In this document: one piece after another, positions 1 through 6,254 of the stretch
How positions within the stretch are numbered: the stretch's first letter is position 1
Layout: every line of letters begins with the position of its first letter
From: DAOPZJ01 sp964587625
GTDB taxonomy: Bacteria > Bacillota > Clostridia > Oscillospirales > JAKOTC01
Direction: 5' to 3'
NCBI GenBank assembly: GCA_964587625.1
Contig: CAZPLU010000045.1
Span: 1 to 16,468, forward strand
Length of the DNA: 16,468 nucleotides
The notes under the pieces: generated by a model
The model's database searches: none
Told to the model about the DNA's origin: nothing
The model's input: the letters and a program-made list of their open reading frames with translations, nothing else
Translations under genes and position numbers: made by a program

Positions 1-123
1 CGCGGGGAAGGTCGGATTCGAACGAGCACGCGCTCCGCAGAGCGCGGGACGCCGGACAGCGCCAGCGCTTTCCATGACATCGTCGCCCTGATCTGCACCG
101 GAGTCATGCCTATGGCGCTGTAG
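1..123 (+). other. possible 3' end of a truncated gene
   Basis: The first 123 bases are GC-rich and open in frame 1 from the window edge to a TAG at 121-123. They would encode about 40 residues ending in a hydrophobic stretch (VALICTGVMPMAL). Base composition drops sharply to AT-rich right after the stop, which fits a gene end. Several other frames, including some on the minus strand, are also open here, as is common in short GC-rich DNA. I recognise no family and the coding claim is weak. Confidence 0.2.
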
Positions 124-253
124 ATGCTCAAGCTTTTTATATTTCCGGTTGCAAAATATCACAAGTAGGTTCAAAGTGAGCGATCTCAAATCTGAACGCT
201 TTAAAATCATTACCATGTGAAAAGAAGATAAGAAATGATGAATATAATAAAAC

Positions 254-282
254 TTGAATTTACGAAAAAAACATGCTATACT
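254..282 (+). promoter_or_regulatory. sigma-A-type promoter P1 of the RNA helicase gene
   Basis: TTGAAT (254-259), a 17-base spacer, then TATACT (277-282) with an extended -10 TG at 274-275. Transcription would start near 289, giving a leader of about 145 nt. Confidence 0.75.
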
Positions 283-356
283 ATTATTGTTGTAATGTGG
301 GATATGATGTATGACCCTTTACATGATAGAACTCGCCTGATTATTAATACGATTTT

Positions 357-384
357 TTGCTCTAATCATAATTTTATTTATAAT
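357..384 (+). promoter_or_regulatory. second, proximal promoter P2 of the RNA helicase gene
   Basis: TTGCTC (357-362), a 16-base spacer and a perfect TATAAT (379-384). It would give a leader of about 43 nt. The surroundings are very AT-rich, so a chance -10 match is possible. Confidence 0.5.
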
Positions 385-433
385 ACTCGCGTACCCACCA
401 AAATCAACAATAAATAAAAGAAAGAGATACTTC

Positions 434-1795
434 ATGTCATTTACCCAATTGCAACTCTGCCCCCAAATCTTGAAAGCGTTGGAGGAGCAGGGTTATGAAG
501 CCCCGTCGCAAATTCAAGAAAAAGCCATTCCGGAGGTGCTCTCCGGCCGCGACATCCTGGGCTGCGCCCAGACCGGAAGCGGAAAAACCGCCGCTTTCGC
601 ACTTCCGATCCTCCAGCTGTTGCGGAACCGCCACGGCAACACCAAAGATCATTCAAAAATACGAACCTTGATTTTAACTCCGACGAGAGAACTCGCCATC
701 CAGATCCATGACAACTTTAAGGCCTACGGCCGATTCCTGCCGCTGCGCTGCGGTGTGGTCGTCGGCGGCGTCAGCCAGAGGCAGCAAGAGATTGTTCTTG
801 CAAGGGGCGTCGACATTTTGATCGCCACGCCCGGACGGCTGTGCGATTTGATGGATCAGGGTATCATCAATTTAAATTGCGTCGAAATTTTTGTGCTGGA
901 CGAGGCCGACCGCATGCTCGATATGGGCTTTATCCACGACGTCCGGAAGATCTCGGCGAAGCTGAGAACGGAGCGCCAAACCCTGATGTTTTCCGCCACC
1001 ATGCCCGCCGAGGTCGTCAAGCTGGTGCAAACATTGCTCAAAGATTATGTGCGCATCGACATCTCACCCGAAACCCGGGCGGTCGAGACCATCGAACAGC
1101 GGCTCTATTATGTCGACACCGCTCATAAAAAAGACCTTTTGCTCGACATCTTCACCGAGGAAAATATCAAACAGGCGCTGGTCTTCACCCGTACCAAGCA
1201 CGGCGCGGATCTGCTCACCAAACAACTGGTGAGAAACGGGGTTTCGGCGCTCGCCATCCACGGCAACAAGTCCCAAAACGCGCGTCAAAGCGCGCTCAAG
1301 AGTTTTAAAGACGGCTCGGTGAGAATGCTGATTGCCACCGAAATCGCCGCACGCGGCATCGACATCAAAGAACTGCCGTATGTGTTCAACTACAACATTC
1401 CGGAAGAGGCCGAGATGTACATCCACCGCATCGGGCGCACCGGCAGAGCCGGGCTCGGCGGCATTGCAATTTCATTTTGCAACTATGAGGAGCTTCCGTT
1501 GGTTCAACAGACCGAAAAACTGCTCGGCAAGAGCATTCCGGTCGCCGAGAACCCCAAATATCCGCTCGTTGACACGACCGTCCGTAAAAAGACAGGCCGC
1601 CCGGGCGGTCAGCGCAATTCCACCCTCAATACATCGAATATCGGACGCGTCAACGTAAAAAGCGTTTCCGAGAAACGTTCCGCCGCAAAAACGACGGACA
1701 CCGCGTCCGTCACCCATGCCCCCGCCGAAGCCGCCGCGCCGAATCCGTATCGGTACAACCGCTCCAGAGTGAGGTCCTACGGAAAAAGACGTTGA
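434..1795 (+). CDS. rhlE: DEAD-box ATP-dependent RNA helicase, RhlE type
   Basis: A 453-residue cytoplasmic RNA helicase that uses ATP to unwind short RNA duplexes; relatives act in ribosome assembly, mRNA turnover and cold adaptation. All core motifs are visible in order: the Q motif around GYEAPSQIQ (20-28), motif I AQTGSGKT (45-52), PTRELAIQI (Ia), TPGR (Ib), DEAD (156-159), SAT (187-189) and HRIGRTGR (331-338). The N-terminal MSFTQL and the sequence around DEADRMLDMGF match the RhlE branch. From about residue 380 the C-terminal tail is basic and low in complexity (KKTGRPGGQR, YGKRR), typical of an RNA-binding extension. A weak AAAGAG-type ribosome binding site precedes the ATG. It is monocistronic, with tandem promoters upstream and a bidirectional terminator downstream. 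The family is certain; the exact paralogue is less so. Confidence 0.96.
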   Translation: MSFTQLQLCPQILKALEEQGYEAPSQIQEKAIPEVLSGRDILGCAQTGSGKTAAFALPILQLLRNRHGNTKDHSKIRTLILTPTRELAIQIHDNFKAYGRFLPLRCGVVVGGVSQRQQEIVLARGVDILIATPGRLCDLMDQGIINLNCVEIFVLDEADRMLDMGFIHDVRKISAKLRTERQTLMFSATMPAEVVKLVQTLLKDYVRIDISPETRAVETIEQRLYYVDTAHKKDLLLDIFTEENIKQALVFTRTKHGADLLTKQLVRNGVSALAIHGNKSQNARQSALKSFKDGSVRMLIATEIAARGIDIKELPYVFNYNIPEEAEMYIHRIGRTGRAGLGGIAISFCNYEELPLVQQTEKLLGKSIPVAENPKYPLVDTTVRKKTGRPGGQRNSTLNTSNIGRVNVKSVSEKRSAAKTTDTASVTHAPAEAAAPNPYRYNRSRVRSYGKRR

Positions 1796-1890
1796 CATTA
1801 TTAAAATAAACCGCATCTTTTCCGTGGAAAGAGACGTTGATAACACTCCCGTCGACTTCTGCATTTCCGTTGGAAAAAGGCGCTGACACC
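1781..1890 (+). repeat. three degenerate direct repeats with 45-46 base period
   Basis: The core GGAAAAAGACGTTGACA, which encodes the helicase C-terminus GKRR and stop, recurs imperfectly at 1826 (GGAAAGAGACGTTGATA) and 1872 (GGAAAAAGGCGCTGACA). Start-to-start distances are 45 and 46 bases. Segments before copies 2 and 3 also share GCAT and TTTCCGT. TTTCC next to GGAAA allows small hairpins. It looks like an eroded tandem duplication of the 3' end of the gene. Confidence 0.55.
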
Positions 1891-1930
1891 CGGCGGTTTT
1901 ACCGATGTACGAAATTCATTATGCAAACAC

Positions 1931-1980
1931 AAAAGCGTACTGTTCAACAGAGGCAAAGTACGCTTTTTCGTTTTATTTTT
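1931..1980. terminator. bidirectional intrinsic terminator between convergent genes
   Basis: AAAAGCGTACT (1931-1941) pairs perfectly with AGTACGCTTTT (1957-1967), an 11-bp stem with a 15-base loop. It is followed on the plus strand by TTCGTTTTATTTTT. It lies between the plus-strand helicase and the minus-strand AraC gene and can serve both directions. Confidence 0.88.
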
Positions 1981-2003
1981 AATATTGTCCCGATGTTTTT
2001 TTA

Positions 2004-3440
2004 TTACAACTCCACGCTGAACAAATAGCCGAACCGATGCGCTCCGCTTCCGTTAAAAAACCCCTCGGTGTAAACTTCCGCAGTCCAATATGCCTGCGGA
2101 TACGGGATACAAATGTTGTCCCCCAATATTTGATCGCGTGTAAACTCATAAGCAGCATCGAAATAGTTCCCGTCAAAATTCGGGCTGTAATACACCGCAT
2201 ATGCCGCATGTTCGGTCGGCACGTCATAAGAACTGTACCCCTCGGGCACGGGGGTATCTCGCTTGAAAAAGTACCCCATCATATTGCACTGATTGGCGTT
2301 GACTTCGCCGCCGTTATGGTGTTCAAGATGGCAAAGCGCGGTGATCTCCGTTCCGTATTCGTCCAACAGCGGCATCAGCTTTGGCAGGGACTGTGCGGGG
2401 CGGTTTAAATGAATGTCCGGATTTTTGGCAAATTCGAGCCCGATAAACCGCACTTTTCCGATTTTGATATATTCAAAGCTCTCCCTGTTGATTTTATGAC
2501 CGTGCTTTTTAACGACCTCGGGCATGAACAGCGCCCACTGTACCGCGCAGTCGCAGTCCTTTAGATAATTGATATATCCCATATCGGTTTTATGCATGGA
2601 TCCCGAACAGTATCCCGCGATTTTTTCCCGCATGCCGCGCTCCTGCATGACCGAAAAGTCCGCAAACACCTTGGAGACCGTCTCACGCAGCCGCTCGTCG
2701 TGGGATGCGCCCGAGAGTTCATCATCAAATCGGTCAAGGGCTTTGAAAATCGCCGCGTTGACCACACCGGTCGGTTCCAGTTTTTTTAAATATGCGCGCA
2801 GTTTCGCGTTCTGCTCTTTGAACCGGGCAAATACGCCCTGCATTAAAATCTGTTCGTTTTCTGCGAGTTTTTCATCAGTCCACTGTGAATCGTCCAACAC
2901 CCATTCAGACAACGCGTCAAAGACGTCGGGATTTTGCCCTCTCGCTTTTTTCGCCCAGTCCACGATTCTGTGATAAGCCCCTTCATTTGAAGGTTTTTCG
3001 CCCTTTCGGCCGTCAATTTCATTCCAATCGACCAACAGAATGTCGTCAATAAATCTGCGCGACATATCGAATCCTCCCTTAATAGTCACATGAATCGTCA
3101 GGGGATGAAATACCTTGACCTGCCCCCGCCGTGCTTTGGACGGCGGTACGCCGTGAAACCGCGTAAACGCTTTCGAAAAGCTCTCCTGTGTCTCGTATTG
3201 ATACCGCATTGCTATATCAATAATTCTGCTGTTCGGCTGCAGCAGCTCTTGTGCGGCACAACTCAGCCGCCGGTTGCGGATGTACTCGCTGACGGTCATT
3301 CCCATCACCAGATGAAAAATCAGTTGAAAATGAGAGCTTGAAGCATAGGATCGGCTTGATACTTGATCGATATCGATTTCATCGGTCAAGTGCATCTCGA
3401 TATAATCAACGGCATTGGACAGGCATTGCATCCAGTTCAC
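2004..3440 (-). CDS. AraC-family regulator with C-terminal GyrI-like effector domain
   Basis: A predicted 478-residue transcription factor. Residues about 8-106 form an AraC-type double helix-turn-helix (DIDQVSSRSYASSSHFQLIF, then IDIAMRYQYETQESFSKAFTRFHGVPP). After a short linker, residues about 126-300 are mostly helical and unrecognised. Residues about 310-478 resemble the GyrI/Rob-type small-molecule-binding fold, with the typical late PQAYWTAEVY segment. Relatives bind small ligands and activate stress, transport or efflux genes. The GTG start at 3440 sits about 6 bases after a GGGGGG ribosome binding site; the next ATG (3431) is less well placed. An internal SD-ATG lies at codon 126 (separate entry). 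The gene is monocistronic and flanked by terminators, so its targets are not evident. The family is sure, the ligand unknown. Confidence 0.9.
   Translation of the reverse strand: MNWMQCLSNAVDYIEMHLTDEIDIDQVSSRSYASSSHFQLIFHLVMGMTVSEYIRNRRLSCAAQELLQPNSRIIDIAMRYQYETQESFSKAFTRFHGVPPSKARRGQVKVFHPLTIHVTIKGGFDMSRRFIDDILLVDWNEIDGRKGEKPSNEGAYHRIVDWAKKARGQNPDVFDALSEWVLDDSQWTDEKLAENEQILMQGVFARFKEQNAKLRAYLKKLEPTGVVNAAIFKALDRFDDELSGASHDERLRETVSKVFADFSVMQERGMREKIAGYCSGSMHKTDMGYINYLKDCDCAVQWALFMPEVVKKHGHKINRESFEYIKIGKVRFIGLEFAKNPDIHLNRPAQSLPKLMPLLDEYGTEITALCHLEHHNGGEVNANQCNMMGYFFKRDTPVPEGYSSYDVPTEHAAYAVYYSPNFDGNYFDAAYEFTRDQILGDNICIPYPQAYWTAEVYTEGFFNGSGAHRFGYLFSVEL
3063..3078 (-). promoter_or_regulatory. internal Shine-Dalgarno and ATG at the domain junction of the AraC/GyrI gene
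   Basis: Read on the minus strand, GGGAGG (3078-3073) is followed by 7 bases and an in-frame ATG (3065-3063), codon 126 of the AraC gene. This lies just after the helix-turn-helix domain, inside the linker IKGGFDM. The spacing is ideal for initiation and would yield a 353-residue protein lacking the DNA-binding domain. Whether it is used is inference. Confidence 0.5.
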
Positions 3441-3462
3441 AACCCACCCCCCTTTCGAGAAT

Positions 3463-3492
3463 ATTATACAATGCCTTGGCGTTAAAAGTCAT
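3463..3492 (-). promoter_or_regulatory. promoter of the AraC/GyrI gene
   Basis: On the minus strand, ATGACT (3492-3487), an 18-base spacer and a perfect TATAAT (3468-3463). The spacer contains the 8-base palindrome GCCAAGGC (3473-3480), a possible operator half for autoregulation. Confidence 0.55.
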
Positions 3493-3545
3493 GTCTTAAA
3501 ATGCGATGGTTTGTCTTTTGATGATATCGGTATGATTAAAAATAA

Positions 3546-3576
3546 AAGCGCCCGCAGCGGGCGCTTAATATTTTTT
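3546..3576. terminator. intrinsic terminator downstream of the DUF1508 operon
   Basis: AAGCGCCCGC (3546-3555) and GCGGGCGCTT (3557-3566) form a very GC-rich stem. It is followed on the minus strand by TTATTTTTAAT and on the plus strand by AATATTTTTT. It ends the minus-strand operon that stops at 3598 and insulates the AraC promoter. Confidence 0.88.
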
Positions 3577-3597
3577 GCATCTGTTGTAAAATTATGT

Positions 3598-3816
3598 TTA
3601 AAACAACTTTTTGATCGAGCCGATCACGTCATCCGCCTTGCCGGCGGCGAGTTTGGCTTTTACGCCGTCGACCAGCGTTTTGATCTTGTCGTCGGGCAGG
3701 TCGACGCCGAGGACGGATTCGACCGCCTTGATCGGGTCGCTCTTGAATTTGGCGGCAAAGGTCTTGTCCGCCTTGAGTTTTGCGACAATTTCCTCGATTT
3801 TAGCTTTAATATCCAT
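3598..3816 (-). CDS. small helical protein of unknown function, coupled to a DUF1508 gene
   Basis: A 72-residue, lysine-rich, probably all-helical cytoplasmic protein. The ATG at 3816 is chosen because GAGG lies 6 bases upstream; a TTG four codons earlier has no such site. The middle reads DPIKAVESVLGVDLPDDKIKTLVDG, followed by a second amphipathic helix and a C-terminal IGSIKKLF. I have the impression of similar short proteins in Clostridia but know no assigned function. The DP-x-KA-x-E...GV-x-LPDD pattern loosely recalls leader peptides of the nitrile-hydratase/Nif11 type, but there is no Gly-Gly cleavage site, no core peptide and no modification enzyme nearby. The gene starts 8 bases after the DUF1508 stop codon, so the two are very likely co-transcribed and translationally linked. 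Confidence 0.85.
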   Translation of the reverse strand: MDIKAKIEEIVAKLKADKTFAAKFKSDPIKAVESVLGVDLPDDKIKTLVDGVKAKLAAGKADDVIGSIKKLF

Positions 3817-3824
3817 GTGCAGCC

Positions 3825-4196
3825 TCAATAGTTCTTTTCGATTTTGGCGTCCGGCGCGTTCTTGCGGACGCTCTCGATGCCGTTCAGCGCGCTCGCCTTC
3901 GCCTTGTAGCCCTCGGAAACCGCGATGATCTCGCCGTTGCGGGCCTTCAGCCGGAAGCGGAATTCTCCCGCTTTATCCGTGTACAACTCGAATTTGGGAT
4001 TGACGGCGGCCTTGACGGGATCCGCCGTCTGGTCCTCGAGATTGGCGATCGGCGCGTTTTTACGGACGCTCTCGACGCCGTTCAGGCAGGCGTCCTCGCC
4101 GGAATAGACCTCGGAGGTCGCGATGACCTCCCCGTTGCCCGCGAGCAGATCGAACTTATAGCCGGTGCCGGTTTTTTTAACGTAAAATTTCCCCAT
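3825..4196 (-). CDS. DUF1508 (YegP-like, UPF0339) two-repeat protein
   Basis: A 123-residue protein made of two tandem DUF1508 repeats. The first is about residues 1-52 (GKFYVKKTGTGYKFDLLAGN...NGVESVRKNAP). The second is about 68-123 (KFELYTDKAGEFRFRLKARNGEI...NGIESVRKNAP). The F-x-L-x-A-x-NGE-x-I-A-x-SE-x-Y and NG-x-ESV-(R)KNA signatures are present in both copies. The family folds as a small alpha/beta sandwich; its biochemical role is not established. The ATG at 4196 is preferred because AGGAG lies 10 bases upstream and family members begin MGKF; an ATG two codons earlier is only 4 bases from that site. It is the first gene of a two-gene operon with a consensus-like promoter and a downstream terminator. 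Confidence 0.92.
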   Translation of the reverse strand: MGKFYVKKTGTGYKFDLLAGNGEVIATSEVYSGEDACLNGVESVRKNAPIANLEDQTADPVKAAVNPKFELYTDKAGEFRFRLKARNGEIIAVSEGYKAKASALNGIESVRKNAPDAKIEKNY

Positions 4197-4229
4197 AATC
4201 ATAACGCTCCTCTCAGATTGCTTGCGCTC

Positions 4230-4258
4230 ATTTTAACACGGCAAACGGTAGAATGCAA
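4230..4258 (-). promoter_or_regulatory. promoter of the DUF1508 operon
   Basis: On the minus strand, TTGCAT (4258-4253), a 17-base spacer and TAAAAT (4235-4230), with TG just upstream of the -10. The leader is about 30 nt and ends in GAGAGGAG. Confidence 0.72.
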
Positions 4259-4425
4259 TCGATTTCGACAATTTTTCCAAAATTATTTCCTTTATTTCGG
4301 TGATTTCCATTTTACAGCCCGAATGCGATCAGCGGCTCCCTTTAAGACAAAATACCTTTTCTTCGGTCTGAGATTGATTTTATCGTATTCATTCCCTCAG
4401 TCATCGTAACGGCGGCTTAAAACGG

Positions 4426-5577
4426 TTAAATCTCGCCGTCTATCCGTTCTTTTTCGTTGTACATGCGTTTATCGGCCTCTTTGATGATCTCGTCGGCGGT
4501 GCGGCGTTCGCCGGCTTTGAGGAACGCATAACCGATGCTCATGGAGAGAACATAGGGCGCCGATTTCTTTTCATTAAACCGCGCCGTCTCGTCTTTGATG
4601 GCTTTCATCGTCTCGAAAGCGGATTGGGTGTTGTCCCGCTCGCCGATCACAACAAATTCTTCGCCGCCGAACCGAGCGATAAAATCGTTTCGATGGACTG
4701 CGGTTTTGATGATATTCGCGACGTTTTTCAGGGCTTGATCACCCACGCTGTGTCCGTATTTATTGTTGATGTTTCTGAACCTGTCGATATCGATCATCAA
4801 TGCAAAAATGAGCGGTTGCCGGATGGGGGCGTTCAGCTTATTCTCGATATAGGTCTCGAACCGCCGCCGGTTGTTGAGACCCGTGAGGACATCGGTGGTA
4901 ATGAGGGTGTTTTGCAGATTGAAGTAGATGATCAATAATGAAATTGCAGAGCCGATCCAGATGATGGACAGACCGTAGAACAACCACTGTATCACAGCGC
5001 ATACGACCGGAAAAATCGGATAGAGATAGAGCACCTGTATGGTCTGTTTTTTCGGCGTTTTCGGATCTTTTGCCACGATTCTCAACATGCGCAGATAAAT
5101 CAAGAAGATATATAGCAGAGAAAGAATAAAACCCAAATGGAAGAACTCGGCCCGATGATAATGATTTTGACTGTCGAAGTAAAAAAGCAGCGGTTTGAAC
5201 ATGCTGACGATGGTCATCACCACGGTCACCGCCGCCGGAAGGACAAGCCACGGGAGCTGTCGGACGATTTTGCGGGTGTCTCCATGGAGTTTATATTCGC
5301 AATACAGGTACCAAACAAGACAGATTGCCGGTTGCAAAATATAATATATCATCGTGATTATGCGCAGCAGCACGCCCGCCGCCGGTGATGAAGCCCCGTC
5401 CAAAGTCCACATCAGCGCATCTGATATGAGGATAGCCATATTGAAATGCAACATAACGGTGAACATTTTGTCATCTATGCTGCCGCTGATAATTTTTCGG
5501 GTTCCGAAATTAAAGAGCATCAGCAAAATCAACATGATCCCGCTCCCGTTGATCGTCACATATAATGCGTTTTCCAT
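4426..5577 (-). CDS. membrane-bound diguanylate cyclase (multi-TM sensor plus GGDEF)
   Basis: A 383-residue inner-membrane protein. About seven hydrophobic segments fill residues 1-222 (for example around 10-24, 40-58, 68-92, 108-126, 147-164 and 183-220), with no recognisable ligand domain. The GGDEF domain follows directly at about 225-380: TDVLTGLNNRRRF opens it, MIDIDRFRNINNKYGHSVGD binds metal and GTP, and the catalytic loop is GGEEF (304-308). The domain is complete, so synthesis of cyclic di-GMP from two GTP is expected. At the inhibitory I-site position (normally RxxD, five residues before GGEEF) it reads HRND (295-298), lacking the first arginine, so product inhibition may be weak. 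The ATG has a loosely spaced GGAG upstream. The gene is monocistronic and divergent from feoAB. Confidence 0.92.
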   Translation of the reverse strand: MENALYVTINGSGIMLILLMLFNFGTRKIISGSIDDKMFTVMLHFNMAILISDALMWTLDGASSPAAGVLLRIITMIYYILQPAICLVWYLYCEYKLHGDTRKIVRQLPWLVLPAAVTVVMTIVSMFKPLLFYFDSQNHYHRAEFFHLGFILSLLYIFLIYLRMLRIVAKDPKTPKKQTIQVLYLYPIFPVVCAVIQWLFYGLSIIWIGSAISLLIIYFNLQNTLITTDVLTGLNNRRRFETYIENKLNAPIRQPLIFALMIDIDRFRNINNKYGHSVGDQALKNVANIIKTAVHRNDFIARFGGEEFVVIGERDNTQSAFETMKAIKDETARFNEKKSAPYVLSMSIGYAFLKAGERRTADEIIKEADKRMYNEKERIDGEI

Positions 5578-5733
5578 TTTGAATCAAACTCCATTCGGTC
5601 ATTCGCTTTCATCGCTTTAGAATTAGGGCCTCTCAATCTCATTTCCTTGCATATTTACTTTTTAAACAACAAAATACGCAGTCGTTCGAATAAAAAATCG
5701 GGCAGAAAATCCGCGCTTAATCTGCGAATCCAA

Positions 5734-5762
5734 ATTATAACACATAAACGTCCCTTATTCAA
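5734..5762 (-). promoter_or_regulatory. promoter of the diguanylate cyclase gene
   Basis: On the minus strand, TTGAAT (5762-5757), exactly 17 bases, and TATAAT (5739-5734). The leader is about 150 nt. I looked for a GEMM-type cyclic di-GMP riboswitch in it and saw none. Confidence 0.75.
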
Positions 5763-5781
5763 GAAAAAACGATAAAAATGC

Positions 5782-5815
5782 TTGACAACCGGGTTAGCAT
5801 ATACTAACATAGGTT
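5782..5815 (+). promoter_or_regulatory. feoAB promoter with DtxR/MntR-like operator
   Basis: TTGACA (5782-5787), 17 bases, then TAACAT (5805-5810). Over the spacer and -10 lies the inverted repeat GTTAGCAT|ATACTAAC (5793-5808), matching at 7 of 8 half-site positions. The TTAG...CTAA halves resemble operators of the DtxR/IdeR/MntR metalloregulators, which repress iron uptake when iron is plentiful. Binding here would block RNA polymerase. The regulator is not in the window. Confidence 0.65.
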
Positions 5816-5864
5816 CGAAAGCGGTTTAATCGGTTTAAAAATCGCTTATGAATGAGGTATTCCT

Positions 5865-6254
5865 ATGAATGGACACGAGACACTGACGCTTGACCGGCTT
5901 CCGACGGGCAAAGAGGGTCGGATTGCAAAAGTAAACGGCGAGGGCGCCCTGCGGCTGCGGCTGCTGGATATGGGGCTCATCCCCGGTACGCCTGTGTGTG
6001 TGCGCAAGATTGCTCCGCTCGGAGACCCGATCGAGATCCGCGTGCGCGGCTACGGACTGACACTGCGAAAAGAAGACGCTTCTTTGATTGATTTGAGAGG
6101 AGACGAGAACCATGATCTTTGCGCTTGTTGGCAACCAAAACAGCGGCAAGACGACGCTGTTCAACGCCCTGACCGGCTCGAATCAACACGTCGGCAATTT
6201 CCCCGGCGTCACCGTGGAGCAAAAGGTCGGCACGGTCAAAAATTCAAAAAGTAA
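5865..6254 (+). CDS. feoA: FeoA ferrous iron transport accessory protein, with extended C-terminus
   Basis: FeoA is a small cytoplasmic SH3-like protein that supports the ferrous iron transporter FeoB. Residues about 5-75 match it well (LDRLPTGKEGRI, LRLRLLDMGLIPGTPV, DPIEIRVRGYGLTLRKEDASLI). The ATG follows GAGG by 7 bases. The family normally ends near residue 75, just where feoB begins, but this frame stays open to a TAA at 6252-6254. The result is 129 residues with an arginine/glutamine-rich tail of about 46 residues and a 143-base overlap with feoB in another frame. The tail looks non-native (QPKQRQ, RRQFPRRHRG). Either the original stop was lost by mutation or a sequencing error hides it. 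The promoter and DtxR-like operator lie directly upstream. Confidence 0.88.
   Translation: MNGHETLTLDRLPTGKEGRIAKVNGEGALRLRLLDMGLIPGTPVCVRKIAPLGDPIEIRVRGYGLTLRKEDASLIDLRGDENHDLCACWQPKQRQDDAVQRPDRLESTRRQFPRRHRGAKGRHGQKFKK

Larger units (their letters stand above)
124..433 (+). other. AT-rich intergenic region and helicase leader
   Basis: This stretch of about 310 bases has no convincing gene; a 60-codon open frame at 235-417 has no ribosome binding site and low-complexity composition. It holds two tandem promoters for the downstream RNA helicase (listed separately). From the upstream promoter the transcript would carry an untranslated leader of roughly 145 nt, with small possible hairpins such as ATGTA/TACAT near 308-325. 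Long leaders are common for cold-induced RNA helicases, but no known riboswitch or cold-shock element is recognisable here. Confidence 0.5.

Noticed and set aside
1..30. GGATTCGAAC resembles the reverse complement of a tRNA T-loop (GTTCGAATCC).
   Set aside because: The flanking bases do not form a 5-bp T-stem on the minus strand, and no acceptor or anticodon arm can be drawn.
235..417. 60-codon open frame in the AT-rich region before the helicase.
   Set aside because: It has no ribosome binding site, overlaps both helicase promoters, and its residues reflect AT-rich base composition only.
3598..3816. RiPP precursor peptide of the Nif11/nitrile-hydratase leader type.
   Set aside because: Only a loose resemblance in the middle; no Gly-Gly or Ala-Gly cleavage site, no Cys/Ser/Thr-rich core and no maturation enzyme nearby.
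5578..5733. Cyclic di-GMP riboswitch in the leader of the diguanylate cyclase.
   Set aside because: The conserved GEMM core and tetraloop-receptor sequences are not visible; the leader is long but unstructured by eye.
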